In this document: piece by piece, positions 14,305 through 26,235 of the stretch | How the letters are laid out: each line of letters opens with the position of its first letter | Numbering within the stretch: position 1 is the first letter of the stretch | Assembly: GCA_003254925.1 (NCBI GenBank) | Contig: QANZ01029605.1 | Span: 30,551-94,550, forward strand | Direction of reading: 5' to 3' | Length of the DNA stretch: 64,000 bases | Origin: Chamaecrista fasciculata | Lineage: Eukaryota > Streptophyta > Magnoliopsida > Fabales > Fabaceae | The notes under the pieces: generated by a model | The model's input: the letters and a program-made list of their open reading frames with translations, nothing else | Told to the model about the DNA's origin: nothing | The model's database searches: none | Made by a program: the position numbers and the translations under genes

Positions 14305-15532
14305 GGGTAAATTACACTTTGGTACCCCTATGGTCTGGCCACATTTTACTTTGGTACCCTGTGGTTTAAAAATTGACATTTTGGTACCCTTGTGGTATTC
14401 TTCAATAACACTTTGGTACCTTGAGCTTTAATTCTGTTAGAAAACTATCGAAAATTGACATTTTTGGGGCTATTTTATAATTTTAACCAACTTTAGGGAT
14501 CAAAATATAAGAAAAATAAATAAATTAGGATTTTAATGAATTTCACCTAAGAACACAGTAAACACACTTCTTCCCAAATTCCCTTTGTGACGACATCACT
14601 TCTTCTTTCCAAATTCCCTTCACAGACGACATCATCCCTACCACCGCCACCGCCAACTAAAGAACTCGACTGCCAATTTTGCCAAGTCGCCGCCGATATC
14701 ACCACTGCCACCGCCGCTCCGCCGACGACTATGGCTCTTGTTCTAAATTACTCCCAACGCTTTCTCTCTCTATCTACTTTCTGGATTCAGATTCAACTAA
14801 ACCCACTTCCCCATTCTCCATCTTTTTTCCCTTCGTTTCTCTCTCTCTTTCATCCTTAATCTTCAAATGATACCCAGAAAAAAAATTAGAACAAGAAGAA
14901 CCCAGTTTTACCATTCTCCTTCTTCATGAAAAATACCCATTTTTTGTTTCTGCAAAATCAAAACAGAAAAGGAAAAAAAATTAAAAAATGAGTTGTTGCC
15001 ATTCGAGAAAAGAAGAAGTGAAGAAAAAGTGAAAACAAGAACAAGAAGACTGTGTTCACTATGTTGTTTTTCAATTGGGCAAAATTGATTAAAGTTTTAA
15101 TTTATCTATTTTTTCTTACATTTTGATCCTACTTTGAGAGCAAATAAAGTTAAAATTTTTTTACAAGATTTCTTATTCTGATGTAGTTTTCAAAAATAAA
15201 TTGTATATCTAAACCTTACTCACCGCAACAAATCCAATGGAATATATTTTGTCAAGAAATTGTATTTCTAGAATTTTTTGTTTTTAAGGACTATTTTAAA
15301 GATATTTAAATATTTCTGGGTGTTTTAGTAATTTTAGCCTTTGTTTTCTGCATCAAAATTGCCTTTTATCCCCTAAAGATGGTTAAAATTATAAAATAGC
15401 CCCAAAAAATGTCAATTTCCGTTAGTGTTCTAACGAAATTAAAGCCTAGGGTACCAAAGTGTTAACGGAGAATACCACAAGGTACCAAAATGTCACTTTT
15501 TAAACCATAGGGTACCAAAGTGTAATTTACCC
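14305..15532. mobile_element. MULE foldback element, 1.23 kb, 9-bp TSD
   Basis: Perfect 9-bp flanks TTAGAAAAA (14296-14304 and 15533-15541); the uninterrupted target is seen at about 16211-16224 in the second TRIM internal region. The termini GGGTAAATTACACTTTGG and its complement at the right, with repeated 'ggtaccaaagtg' phrases, form inverted repeats of some 200 bp. The middle (about 14580-15060) is pyrimidine-rich and less repetitive with a proline-rich frame; it may be host-derived filler, but I do not recognise a gene in it. Confidence 0.88.
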
Positions 15533-16610
15533 TTAGAAAAATGATGAGAAAGTGCATCGTTATGAAAGTTGAAGATTTCTACAATTAAACTAAATTTCTT
15601 TGCAAAGAAATTTCAATTTAAGGGAGGGATTGTTTGGTATTATTGTTATTAATATTATATATTATTATAATAATGTTATTATTTTTGGAAGCATTGGTTT
15701 GTTGCATCATTTTTGATTTTGGATATTTAGTTTGTTTATTTAACGTAGTCATATATAGGAGCTAGCTAGTTAGTAGGTACATGATTTTGAGAGTGAGTGG
15801 TTATTTTATTTTTATTTATCTTTTATTTAATTATGTGTATTTCCTCTATGTAAGAAATTTGCTTTGTATATACCTTGTGGAGTTTTGAATGAAATTTTAG
15901 ATTTCTTGAGTTCTTTGTCATCATAAAAATCCTAATAGTGGTATCAGAGTTTAGGTTCTTAAGAGTCTGTAAGGTTGAGTAACACATCTATCATATATTG
16001 AGATGGTGTTTCTACAAGAAATTCTGCTAATGGGGGGAATGAATCCTCATGATTAGAAATTTGAGACTTGATATTGAATTATAAGAGCTTGGTGAAAGAA
16101 TTGGCTCCAAGAATATGAGATAGGATATTGCACAAGAAATAGTTGAAGAGATTCTTTGGTGAGAAGTTCACCAAGATTTGATGATTTTGAAAAATGATGA
16201 GAGAGTACATCATTAGAAAAATGATGAGAAAATGCATCGTTATGAAAAGTTCAAAATTTCGACAATTAAATTGAATTTCTTGGCAAAGAATTTGCAGTTT
16301 AAGGAAGTGGTTGTTGGGTATTATTGTTATTATTATAATGTTACTGCATTTGTCCCCAAATATCTGGTTTTTAAGGTAAATACACACAGACCAAGGAAAT
16401 TATTAATTTACCTAAAGTGAAAAGAAATATGAGATTAAAAGACTAAATTTCCCTCATTAAATTACTCCTAGTTACACCAACTAATTCAATAGCTTTGACT
16501 ACTCATATTTCAAAAATTAAATTTCTCCAACCAATTTAAAATACTCCCACAGGTTTTTTTTTTCATAAAACCTGTTAAAATTTTCCACCAAAATTCAAAT
16601 TCCTCAAACA

Positions 16611-19600
16611 TGTTGTAAAATATAAGAAAAAAGGATATTCAAAATAGAGAGAAAAATAGAAGGAGAGAGTGATTCTTTCATTCAACTGATATCATCAACT
16701 TTACATCAACACCTAAAGCCTCTATTTATAGGCTAAAGGATATGAAAGGGGGGTGTGTCTAATTCAATACAAATAATGAAGGGATAGACCCATATTAATG
16801 TACACGGGAAACTAAGATGATAAACACGATTATAGAGAATACTTCAAACTTCTATACATGGGAAACATTATTATTCATAACACTCCCCGTTGAATATTCA
16901 CAATTTATTGATACGCATTACAAGCTGCCACATTAAAAACTTTGCCAGGAAAACCCAGTGGGACAAAACCATGGTGAAGGGAAAAAGAGTACAACGCATA
17001 TCTCCCCATCATAACATCACTAAGAATCTTTTAATTGACGCATTCCAATTTGATAAACCAATTTCTCAAATGCTGCAATTGGCAATGCCTCCATAAAAAT
17101 CGGCTAAATTATCACTTGACCGAACTTGTTGAACTTCTATGTCGTTTTGCTATACATGTCATATTATTTTCATACAATAAGGTTGACACATTTTCCTGCA
17201 AAATCAAATTACACATCTTCTGGATGTGATGAATTAGTAGTCTCAACTAAACGCATTATTGATTTGCTTTATGCATTGTCTTTGAAGATCAAATAATAAG
17301 CTAGCATCTACATCATCAAGGAATGTTGAACTAAATTTATTTAAATAAAATAAACCTCTATCTTTAAAATATTTTTCATTCATTTCCAATGTCTTTTGAT
17401 TAATGAAGAACTATATCTCGCTAGCATGTGTACCAAAAACATTAATCCTCTTACAAATGATTTATCTAACCATCATGGATGCACCTAGACCATGCACCTT
17501 ATCCATGTGGAACTATCTCAATACACTTTTTACATAATATGAGTAATAATCTCACTATTATAATTTGCTTATTCTGTAAGATGAGACAAAATTTTATCTT
17601 TGCAAAATCTTTCTTGCAAAACTATCAATAGTTTACTATGTTTTGAACTCTTCAGGAGTTCCAACAATAATAAATATACACAGTTTGATATCTCTTAAAT
17701 AATATTTCTTGAGATAACTGTATCACATATGTCCAGGTTTTTTTTTTCAAACCCATGTAGGATTTTATTCATCTTTATTGAACAAGACATCTGGCATGCT
17801 TCCTATAATCCTTCAGGGATTTTCATATAAATTTCATTGTTCAATAAGCCATATGAATGGACTATAACCATACTCATTAGATGCATATCAAGTTTTTCAT
17901 ACAATGCCAGACTACTAAAATATTTGAAGGTGTTCGCATCTATCTTCGGGATTGCATCCATCTCCAGAGAATATGTCTTTACATATTTCAATGTGAGACC
18001 TTTGAGTTTGTGTCTTGCAACTTTATCGTTTCATTTTCATTTACTCAAACTCATTTGTACCCTACTAAATTCACACCTTCAAATATTTGGACATCAAAGC
18101 CTTTTATAAACAGCCATATCATATATTCAAAAATAACTGCATCCACCACGGGAGAATTAAACTCCTTAAAATAAATTTCTAGTCTTTGTATCTCAAAATT
18201 TCAATTTGCTCGTTTCTTTTCGCACAAAGACTTATTTATATTTAACTGGTTGTACACCATCATGCTGGTTGTACACCATTATGTCTGTGGACTTCAAGTC
18301 CGAAAATTTCCACATTTCTCGAGTGAGTTTTACTTATCTTGGATCCTTTCTTTTCAATTTGGCCAATTTCTAACGTCGACACTCTTCGACGAATTATTAT
18401 TCATGATCCTCAATTTCTTTATAATTTATAATTTGTACCGCTACATTATATTTAAATACTTTGTCGACAATATTTTCATTTCGGTTCCATACTTTGGCAA
18501 TAATAAAATATTGAGATCTCATTATTTTCTTCACATTCAGGTACCTGAATCTCTTCCGGAGATTTTTCATTCATTATGCCTTCATATATTTCCTTGATTC
18601 AACCATCTTTTTCAGATGCTCCTTTTATTTTTGAGGATTCTTATCTCTGGAACCGATTAGTCCCTTCAGGGATTTCAATATATATTGGAGCATTTTCAGC
18701 TGGAAAATCTGTCTTTATCATTTCTATGGGCCAGTGAATGCAGTTTGCAATTTATTTACAATATTCTTCAAATAAATATTCTTTGAACTTCAAGTTCACA
18801 TGAGGATCAATCGAATATAATAACCATGCATTCCTTGTAATTCATTTTTCCAGCTATTTACTTTCTCCCCCTAATGCTGAAAAATTAATTTCATTGACAA
18901 ATCATGTCATAAACTATCTCCTTTCAGGAGGTTAAGATATTTAATAAGTTAACGGGATTCATACCCAACTTATATTCTCAATTTTTGTTGGGGCCAATTT
19001 TGATTCACATGGTGGAGCAATATAAATCCAGCACCCAAAGAATTCTTAAATGAGAAAATATTCGGCTCCTGACCCAAAGCCAATAACATAGGGGAGAATT
19101 TACGATACGTTATTAATTTAATGCAATACCATTTAAAATGATATGTTCTCATCAGGTATTTAATTATTCAACAAGACCATTTATCGTGTGGACATAAACA
19201 ACATGATGTACCACATGTATCCCAACTAGCATATAATAGCTCTCTAAAACTTGGGATATAAATTCACCAGCATTATCAAATTTTCTTGATGGAATAATCC
19301 AAAATTTGAGCTCAATCATTTTATTTGAACAAAGTGGATCGACATGTCCACAAGGTGGCACTTCAGGTCCACAATTTTTCTATGAACGCGTTCAAGAATT
19401 CCAAGGGATCAAATCCCAACTTTTGCTGGTAATGGTCTTAAAACCAATTTTCTTTCAGAACATGCAACATAAGAACTCATTATATACAATAAACCTTTGG
19501 TTCTGTAACAGACATTAATTTGAGTTCGCATTATTCGTGAACCGGGATGGTCTAACCGGTCATACAAAATTATAAACGTATCCTTTATATTAATGAACTT

Positions 19601-21763
19601 CTTGTTCATTATTCCTTTAAACTAATGAACCACTAGACCATTACAACATATGTCAAGGAACTTCTGGTTCATTACAACACATGTTTTAATTGTACTAATA
19701 CAAATATAGTACAAGTTGGAGGGCTCTTCTGGAGCATACGATCACATGTCCGATATTATATTTCCTTTTTCCTTCATCATATTTTACTTTTCTTCAGGAA
19801 AGTGTGATATAATTCAACAAGATATTTGATCTTATGACGTATAATATGATGGATACATGATTTATATTCAAACAAGAGATCGTACAAAGATAGATGAAAA
19901 GGCTGAAAGAAATAAAGTAATACATTATTAACATATAAATTGTTAACCAAATGAAAAATGATAATAGAATATATATATATATAATTCAAAGAAATAAAGG
20001 AGATAAATAAAATAAATAAATGCTTTAGTTCTTCAGGAACTATCTCATATTTGGTTCTTCACAAAAATATCTCATATTTAGTTCTTCAGGAACCATATCA
20101 TATTTAGTTCTTCAAGAACTATCTCATATTCATTGAGATACCAAGATGTAAGAACTCATTCATATCATATACTCAAATTTTCCTTGAGTTTATTGATGTC
20201 ATACTTTAATAGTATCCAAATTCCAAACCACTACATGGTTACGTCAAGAAATATAATCTTGTTAATATGAGAATCTCACTCTTCCAGAGTATATATTATT
20301 ACTCTTCCAAAGTATTTTTGTGAGATTTTTCAATTCTCTTTCTTTCAGAGAAAATTAATCATTATCAGAATAAATGTACTGTGAACTTTAGGTTCACTTG
20401 CCAAAATAAACCAATGACAGTCTCATTTAATAATTGACATATTGTCACTCTCGTCTCTTCTTGAGACCCAATATCAATAATTTTGACATATCAAACACCG
20501 TCTCTACTAGAGATTCTATCTCAATAATTTTTGACATATCAAACACCTCACAAGATAAATTGTGAACACATATCAAATCTTAAAATACATCAATCAATCC
20601 ACATCTAAAATAAAATATATATTTTGATATAGGCCTTCAGGTCTATTAAATATTTAGATTGATATTAGTCTTCAGGACTATTGACAAATATATTTTTTTA
20701 ACAACACCGTAATTGTTATTAGCAATTGGTCAAAATATATTTATATTCGCCTTCAAGGTTCGCCTTCAAGATTATTAATTTCTATTTGATTATTAGCCTT
20801 CATGGCTGATATAACACAGCTGCAATAGCCAAATTATTGCCTTCAAGGAATTATAAGATGTTTTCAATAGTCAAACTATTAGTCTTTAGGCCTGATATAA
20901 GACAACTTCAGTAGCCAAAGTCTATTAGCCGTCAAGGGTGATATTATACAGCTTCAATAGCCAAAGAACCAAACTATTACCCTTGATAAATTATCAACAT
21001 GTGCAATAACCTTCCAATGCACTAATCTTTGGAAAGAATACAATAATTGAATCGAAACATAATATGGCTTCAGGTCATCTACTTAAAAATATGAAACTGC
21101 AATAACATGTGACTTAGTCACTTTTATTTAATCATATGAAAACTTAATTATATGTAGTTTGAGACTATACGAAACATTTCCAAATCGTAAGAAGACAACC
21201 ACAATAATAAACTTATAGAATATATTATGATAATGATAAATAATTGAGCATAAAAGTTTCTTATCGTTAGCAATTCAACAAGAAAACTTGAAAATTAATT
21301 AGCATACCTCTTTAATCATCCAAAACTGAAAACATAAGAGATTCGTACTTAGTTACCCAAAACTCAAATTGATAGAGACTCAAGAGCAGATGACGAAAAC
21401 TTGAATGGGTAGACTTAGATGTTAAAAGCTCAAATCGGTAGAGGCTCGTGCTGATAACGTGTTGTAAAATATAAGAAATAAGGATATTCAAAATAGAGAG
21501 AAAAATAGAAGGAGAGAGTGATTCTTTCATTCAACTGATATCATCAACTTTACATCAAACACCTAAAGCCTCTATTTATAGGCTAAAGGATATGAAAGGG
21601 GGGATGTGTATAATTCAATACAAATAATGAAGGGATAGACCCATATTAATGTACACATGAAACTAAAGATGATAAACACGATTACAGAGAAAACTTCAAA
21701 CTTCTATACACGGAGAATATCAAAAGTCCTTGTCGATATTCACAAACATTATTATTCATAACA
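16611..21763 (-). mobile_element. Copia LTR element, 5.15 kb, inside the mariner
   Basis: LTRs at 16611-16882 and 21460-21763 begin TGTTGTAAAATATAAG and end TTATTCATAACA in plus orientation. The element reads on the minus strand: a binding-site motif TTATCAGCACGAGCC lies just inside the right LTR and a purine tract AACGGGGAG just inside the left one. The flanks AAACA / AAACT agree in 4 of 5. Recognisable minus-strand parts, in copia order: GAG-preintegrase zone about 19.4-19.6 kb, integrase core about 19.15-19.4, integrase C-terminal zone about 18.95-19.15, reverse transcriptase about 17.8-18.2. The coding part is thoroughly broken (many breaks). By eye the LTRs differ at only about 3% of aligned bases, besides one roughly 30-bp length difference, so the insertion looks young, of the order of 1-2 million years at common plant rates. 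The left LTR has a TATA-like 'ctatttatagg' zone. Confidence 0.88.
17645..21080 (-). repeat. Series of mini-hairpins with a shared TTCAG-type loop
   Basis: At least 15 perfect short palindromes with a 4-7 bp stem and a five-base loop TTCAG, TTCAA, TTCTG or similar are scattered through the copia interior. Examples: GAACTC-TTCAG-GAGTTC (17645-17661), AATCC-TTCAG-GGATT (17807-17821), AATCTC-TTCCG-GAGATT (18548-18564), TGAAC-TTCAA-GTTCA (18784-18798), AATGAAC-TTCTT-GTTCATT (19592-19610), GCTC-TTCTG-GAGC (19723-19735), TAGTTC-TTCAG-GAACTA (20026-20042), TAGTC-TTCAG-GACTA (about 20667). The stems differ while the loop is conserved, so this is not a simple tandem repeat. Confidence 0.65.
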
Positions 21764-21882
21764 AAACTGATTTAATTGGTGCTATTATGAATTATGATCT
21801 AATAGCTCCCACCAATTTTTTACTCCCTCCATTTTTTACTCCCACAATTGTTTTTACATTTCCCACCAAAAATTAACTATAA

Positions 21883-22495
21883 GGAGATGTTTGGTACACG
21901 AATTAGAAAATTAGTCCCTGGAATGTTGTATTCCCGTGAATGTCTTAATCCCATGAAATGACCCAAATTTAATCCCACCCTATGGGGTGGGATTAATTAG
22001 TCTAATCCCATGACATGAGATTATTTTTGCCCATCCAAAATGACTTTATTACCCCTAATTAATTTTTTCTCTTCAAACCCTTGCCACTTTTCATCTTTAC
22101 CACTAAGGTTTATTATATTGAGAATTATGAACATTGTGTTATGAAATAGTATTTTTCTCATGAATCTATTAATTTTATTTAAAAATTTTAATTATGATAT
22201 AATTATTTTTTTAGGATACAGTATTTTTCTCATGAATTATTTTGAAGAATTTCTACATTTGATAAACAATTAGTTGAGAATAAAAAGTCAAGGAAATATT
22301 TGTAAAAGTATTAAACATTCCCAGGAATATCAAAGTTGAACCAAACACAAGATTTTAATATTCTTAGGAATATTGCAAAATAATCCTAGGATTATTTTAG
22401 CTCATACAAACAGATATTCTTATAATCCTGGGAATCACATTCCTAGGAATGTGGTTCCCGGGAATGAAAAAATAATTTGTGTACCAAACATCCAC
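21883..22495. mobile_element. Tourist-like (PIF/Harbinger) MITE, 613 bp, TSD TAA
   Basis: Terminal repeats GGAGATGTTTGGTACACGAA and, on the minus strand, GTGGATGTTTGGTACACAAA, with TAA immediately outside both ends (21880-21882, 22496-22498), the 3-bp target choice of Harbinger elements. The interior holds mirrored 'cctgggaatcacattcc / gggaatg' motifs. No transposase. Confidence 0.85.
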
Positions 22496-22548
22496 TAAAA
22501 TCCTTTGTAAGAAGGCTTTCATATCAATATTCAAGTTAGAATTTTAAA

Positions 22549-24344
22549 ATGAATTTAGTAGAAATAGATTTGAATGCAACTTCTATAGATAATTTTCACA
22601 ATAAAGATGGAGAACAAGATTTGATAGTTGGTGGTGTTAGTTTTGTTCCAGACCTTAACATGTCTTTAAGTTTTGAGGAGTTTGTTACAAGTCAGGAACA
22701 AATTCTCGACTTGAACCAAAGTTGACTTGTCACAAATTTTGGAATTGTTTGAGAGTTTGATTTTCTTTTTGGTATAAGTCACCCACAGGAAATTAAAGTT
22801 TGAGAAAAATATGTGAAAAATATGAATTCTCACTTTGTGTCTTGTACGACAAAAACTCATGATAGGTTTGGCTTCACTATAACAACCCCTTGTCTTTTTT
22901 AGTAACTAGCTCAATTGATAATGGGTGAAAATGAGAATTAACTATATTGTCCAATGACTAGAAAATTTTTGAAAGCTTTATGGACTAAACTGAAAAAAAT
23001 TCTGATTCTTTTTTTCCCTTTAAATAACAACGATTGGTGAAAATGAGAATGAAAAATTAGAAGGAGAAACTCAAGTTAAGAGATTACGAATGTTAAACAA
23101 TGAAGAACGTAAAGCTGTTTACAATTTGCTCCTTCAAAAAAGTGAATGGAAAATTAAAAAAAAAAGTAGTAATTAGAGAGATCGCATTGCTATTTTTAGT
23201 CAGTATTTGTACTGTTCAACGTATTTGGAGTCGAGCAAATCACAATGGTGTAGTTGTTGATGTGTCTCATAGGAAGGGAAATTGTGATTGTATGTGAGTT
23301 CAAGTTGATTTGGATAAAGTTTGTGATATTCCTTTAAACCAACGGTCTACTCTTTGTTCACTAGCTTGTGCCTTAAAAGTTGGTAAAAACAAAGTACATA
23401 AACTTCTAAAGTCAAGAATGATTCGGTGACATTCAAATGCTATCAAACCCATTTTGAAAGAAGAAAATAAGAGGTCCCGATTAGAACTTTGCATATCTAT
23501 GCTTGAGCCTAGTAGCATACCACATGATCCAATTTTTATTGGTATGTATAACATCATCCACATTGATGAAAAGTGGTTTTATATAATAAAGAGGTCTAGG
23601 AATTACTACATGCTAATGAATGAGGAAGATCCAATTAGAAGTTGCAAAAGTAAAATTTCATTGCCAAGGTCATATTTCTAGTTGCTTTAGCTCGTCCAAG
23701 ATTTGATGCACAAGGATGTGAATTATTTTCAAGAAAAATTGGAATATTTCCTTTTGTTACGAAAGAGCTGGAAAAAATAACAAGTGTGAATAGAGTTGCT
23801 GGAACATTAGAAACAAAACCTATAGCTTCAATAAACAAAGAAGTTATACGATCGTATCTCATATAAAAGGTCTTACCCGCTATCAAGGAGAAATGGCCAA
23901 GAGAAGACATGGGTTGTCCAATATTTATCCAACAAGAGAATGCAAGAACTCATATTGACCTTGATGATGAACAGTTTTGTCGAGTTGATTCTGAAGACGG
24001 ATTTGATATTCGATTGATGTATCAATCTCCTAATTCTCTAGACATGAATGTCTTAGATCTTGGGTTTTTTTAGTTCTATTCAATCCTTACAGCACAAGGA
24101 GTCACCTACAACGATTGACGAGTTGATTGATGTTGTTATGAAGGCTTTTGAAGATTATCCAACAATCAATTCTAATCGCATTTTCTTAACTTTCAAGTTG
24201 TGCATGATTGAAGTAATAAAAGCAAAAGGTTCACATAAGTACAAAATTCCACATATAAATACAGAACAATTGGAAAAAGACATTAACTGCCTTCACAAAT
24301 CAGATGTGAACCTGAATTATTCCAAGAAACTCTCAACTATCTAA
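22549..24344 (+). pseudogene. Mariner-like transposase, plant MLE type, broken
   Basis: Homology runs from an ATG followed by MNLVEIDLNATSIDNF to a stop after YSKKLSTI. In order one sees an acidic N-terminal part, a helix-turn-helix zone (VSICTVQRIWSRA, about 23190-23230), then the catalytic core: HIDEKWF (first Asp, about 23560), PIFIQQENARTHID (about 23920-23955) where plant MLEs have QQDNA, so the second catalytic Asp is Glu, and NSLDMNVLDLG (third Asp, about 24030-24065). A stop truncates the N-terminal part after about 57 codons and several shifts and a further stop break the rest. Even if expressed it should be inactive. Family role: cut-and-paste transposase recognising Stowaway-type ends. 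Part of the mariner at 16344-26488. Confidence 0.88.
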
Positions 24345-24984
24345 GTAGCAACAAGGTATTTTCCTCAAGACTAAGCATCAATTTTTGTCTTTTTTTATTT
24401 TGAGTTCTTTCAATTAATTAAGAACTACTCCAAACTCAAAACTAATGATGTATATTTTTTATGTTTAGTTATAGATGCAAGCTAAGACTGTGGAAATTTA
24501 TCAAATGGTGCAGTTGACAAATTAGAGGAAGAAATGTTGAAGAAGAATGATCAAATTAGCTTCTTGATAGATGATTACATAATAATGGGTTTGTTGATTT
24601 TGTAGTAATGGTTTTGCATCTATATGAATGAACTTTATGATTTTGTTATAGAGCTTGCTTCCTGGGCATCATATTTTATAATACCCTATGAATGATATTT
24701 GTGATTCAATGATGGAACTCAACTTTCCAATCTCTGCTCTCTTTATCAGAACATACAGTGCACGAAAAAAAATGGGTTTGATGGAGTAATGCCTGATTTT
24801 TTGACCTTGTTGAGGGAATTGATTTTACACGGAAAAAAGAAAAAAAAAACAGAGCACAAAAAAATTCCAACTTTTCTTCTTGAAGGCTAGTAATTGATGT
24901 TACATGAAAGATAAAAAAAAATTAAAAAAAAACAGAGCATGAAAATTAGAGAAGAATTAATATAAGAAATTTGATTATCCAAAC

Positions 24985-25880
24985 CAAGGTTATTAAAACC
25001 GGACCGGACATTGAACCGACCGAGGGAGGGGTTCAAGGTTCAATGGTCCAAGTGTCCAACCGGGGTTCAATCGGGGTCGGACCGTTTATAAATAAATAAT
25101 ATATTACTAAATAATATACCAACAAAATAGAAAATTACTAATAATAATGGTCCAAATTAAAAATGTAAATAAAATATTTACACTACAAATTAGTTGAAGA
25201 TCTAATTAGTTAAAAAATTAATTGCATTACAAATTAGTAAATCACACATTTACACTACAAATTAACACTGGGCAGTTGGCACTTTTATTTTTTTTAGTAA
25301 GCATCATGGGCTAAGCTCACATAAACAAAAAAAAAACCCAAAAACACCAAAAATAAAACAAAAGGCAAACAAAACGCAAGAGGAGAGATGAGAGTATGAG
25401 ACAAGTGCAAAACCTAAACGGCTAAACCTAGTTTTATCACAGCACCTAAACCAAAACCTTGCCACTTTTATCACAGCACACGGCGGCGACAAGAACGAAG
25501 TCTCATGGCTATGGCAAGGACTACGTCGACCCTCCTCCCGCTCCACTCATCGACGCCGCCGAACTCAAACTCTGGTCCTTGTATCGCCGAACTCGAACGC
25601 AGGAGAGATGAGACGAACAAGGAAATCGAACGCAGGAGAGAAGAGAGGTAAAGGAAATCCGAAATCGATTTTTTTTTTAAGTTCAGATTCAAAAAAAAAA
25701 AAAATTGGTTGAACCGGCTGAACCCCAAACCGCCGGTTCTTACCGGTTTTGGCGGTTCAAGCCCAGTTCGCCCGGTTCTTCGCCGGTTCTCTGCACAGAC
25801 GGTTTCTCCTTCAACTCGGACCGGACTGGGGACCGAGTCGCGGTCCAACCGGCCGGTCCGGTCCGGTTTTGATAAGCCTG
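24985..25880. mobile_element. hAT element with 'accggttc' repeats, TSD ATCCAAAC
   Basis: Perfect 8-bp flanks ATCCAAAC (24977-24984, 25881-25888). The termini CAAGGTTATTAAAACCGG and, on the minus strand, CAGGCTTATCAAAACCGG are inverted repeats starting CA, as in Ac-like elements. Subterminal zones are loaded with 'ggttcaaccgg' motifs. The middle right (about 25440-25870) is clearly GC-richer than its surroundings and holds open frames on both strands, which I do not recognise; captured host sequence is possible. It lies inside the mariner. Confidence 0.8.
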
Positions 25881-25959
25881 ATCCAAACCTTTCATATTGA
25901 TTTTTCCATGTCATACGTATGTAGATTCATTTTTCTCTACTACAATTAACTTCAATCCT

Positions 25960-26235
25960 TTATTCTTCAAACAATTTTGGGAGTACAATTTTTAACATAT
26001 GCAAAACTTCTTTCTCCATTTCTTCATTTGCAAAAGTTTTATGCTCTTTAGAAGTTTTAGAGTCAATCTCCATTGCATCTTTTGGAGCTTCCTTCTCTTC
26101 TGAATCTTCCACACTTGTCATTCCAAGTGAATCTTCAACAATTGTTATTTCTTGTGAGTCTTGAACAACCGACATTTCTAGTGAACTTTCTTGTGTTGTA
26201 ATTTTGTTTTCCATAAAATCTGGTTTGTAAATCAT
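25960..26235 (-). CDS. Unrecognised 91-aa acidic open frame in mariner 3' part
   Basis: The frame is free of stops over 91 codons, starting MIYKPDFMENKITTQE. It is rich in Glu, Asp and Ser, with three short internal repeats of the form (S/T)(V/I)V(Q/E)DS, and ends EVLHMLKIVLPKLFEE, a likely amphipathic helix. It lies on the strand opposite the transposase, between the hAT element and the mariner's right end. I do not recognise a family. It may be a second mariner frame, a captured exon or chance; in AT-rich DNA an acidic biased frame of this size is not proof of a gene. Confidence 0.25.
   Translation of the reverse strand: MIYKPDFMENKITTQESSLEMSVVQDSQEITIVEDSLGMTSVEDSEEKEAPKDAMEIDSKTSKEHKTFANEEMEKEVLHMLKIVLPKLFEE

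Noticed and set aside
14587-14870. Pro/Ser-rich open frames
   Set aside because: They sit in the pyrimidine-rich middle of a MULE foldback, in two overlapping frames, with no recognisable domain.
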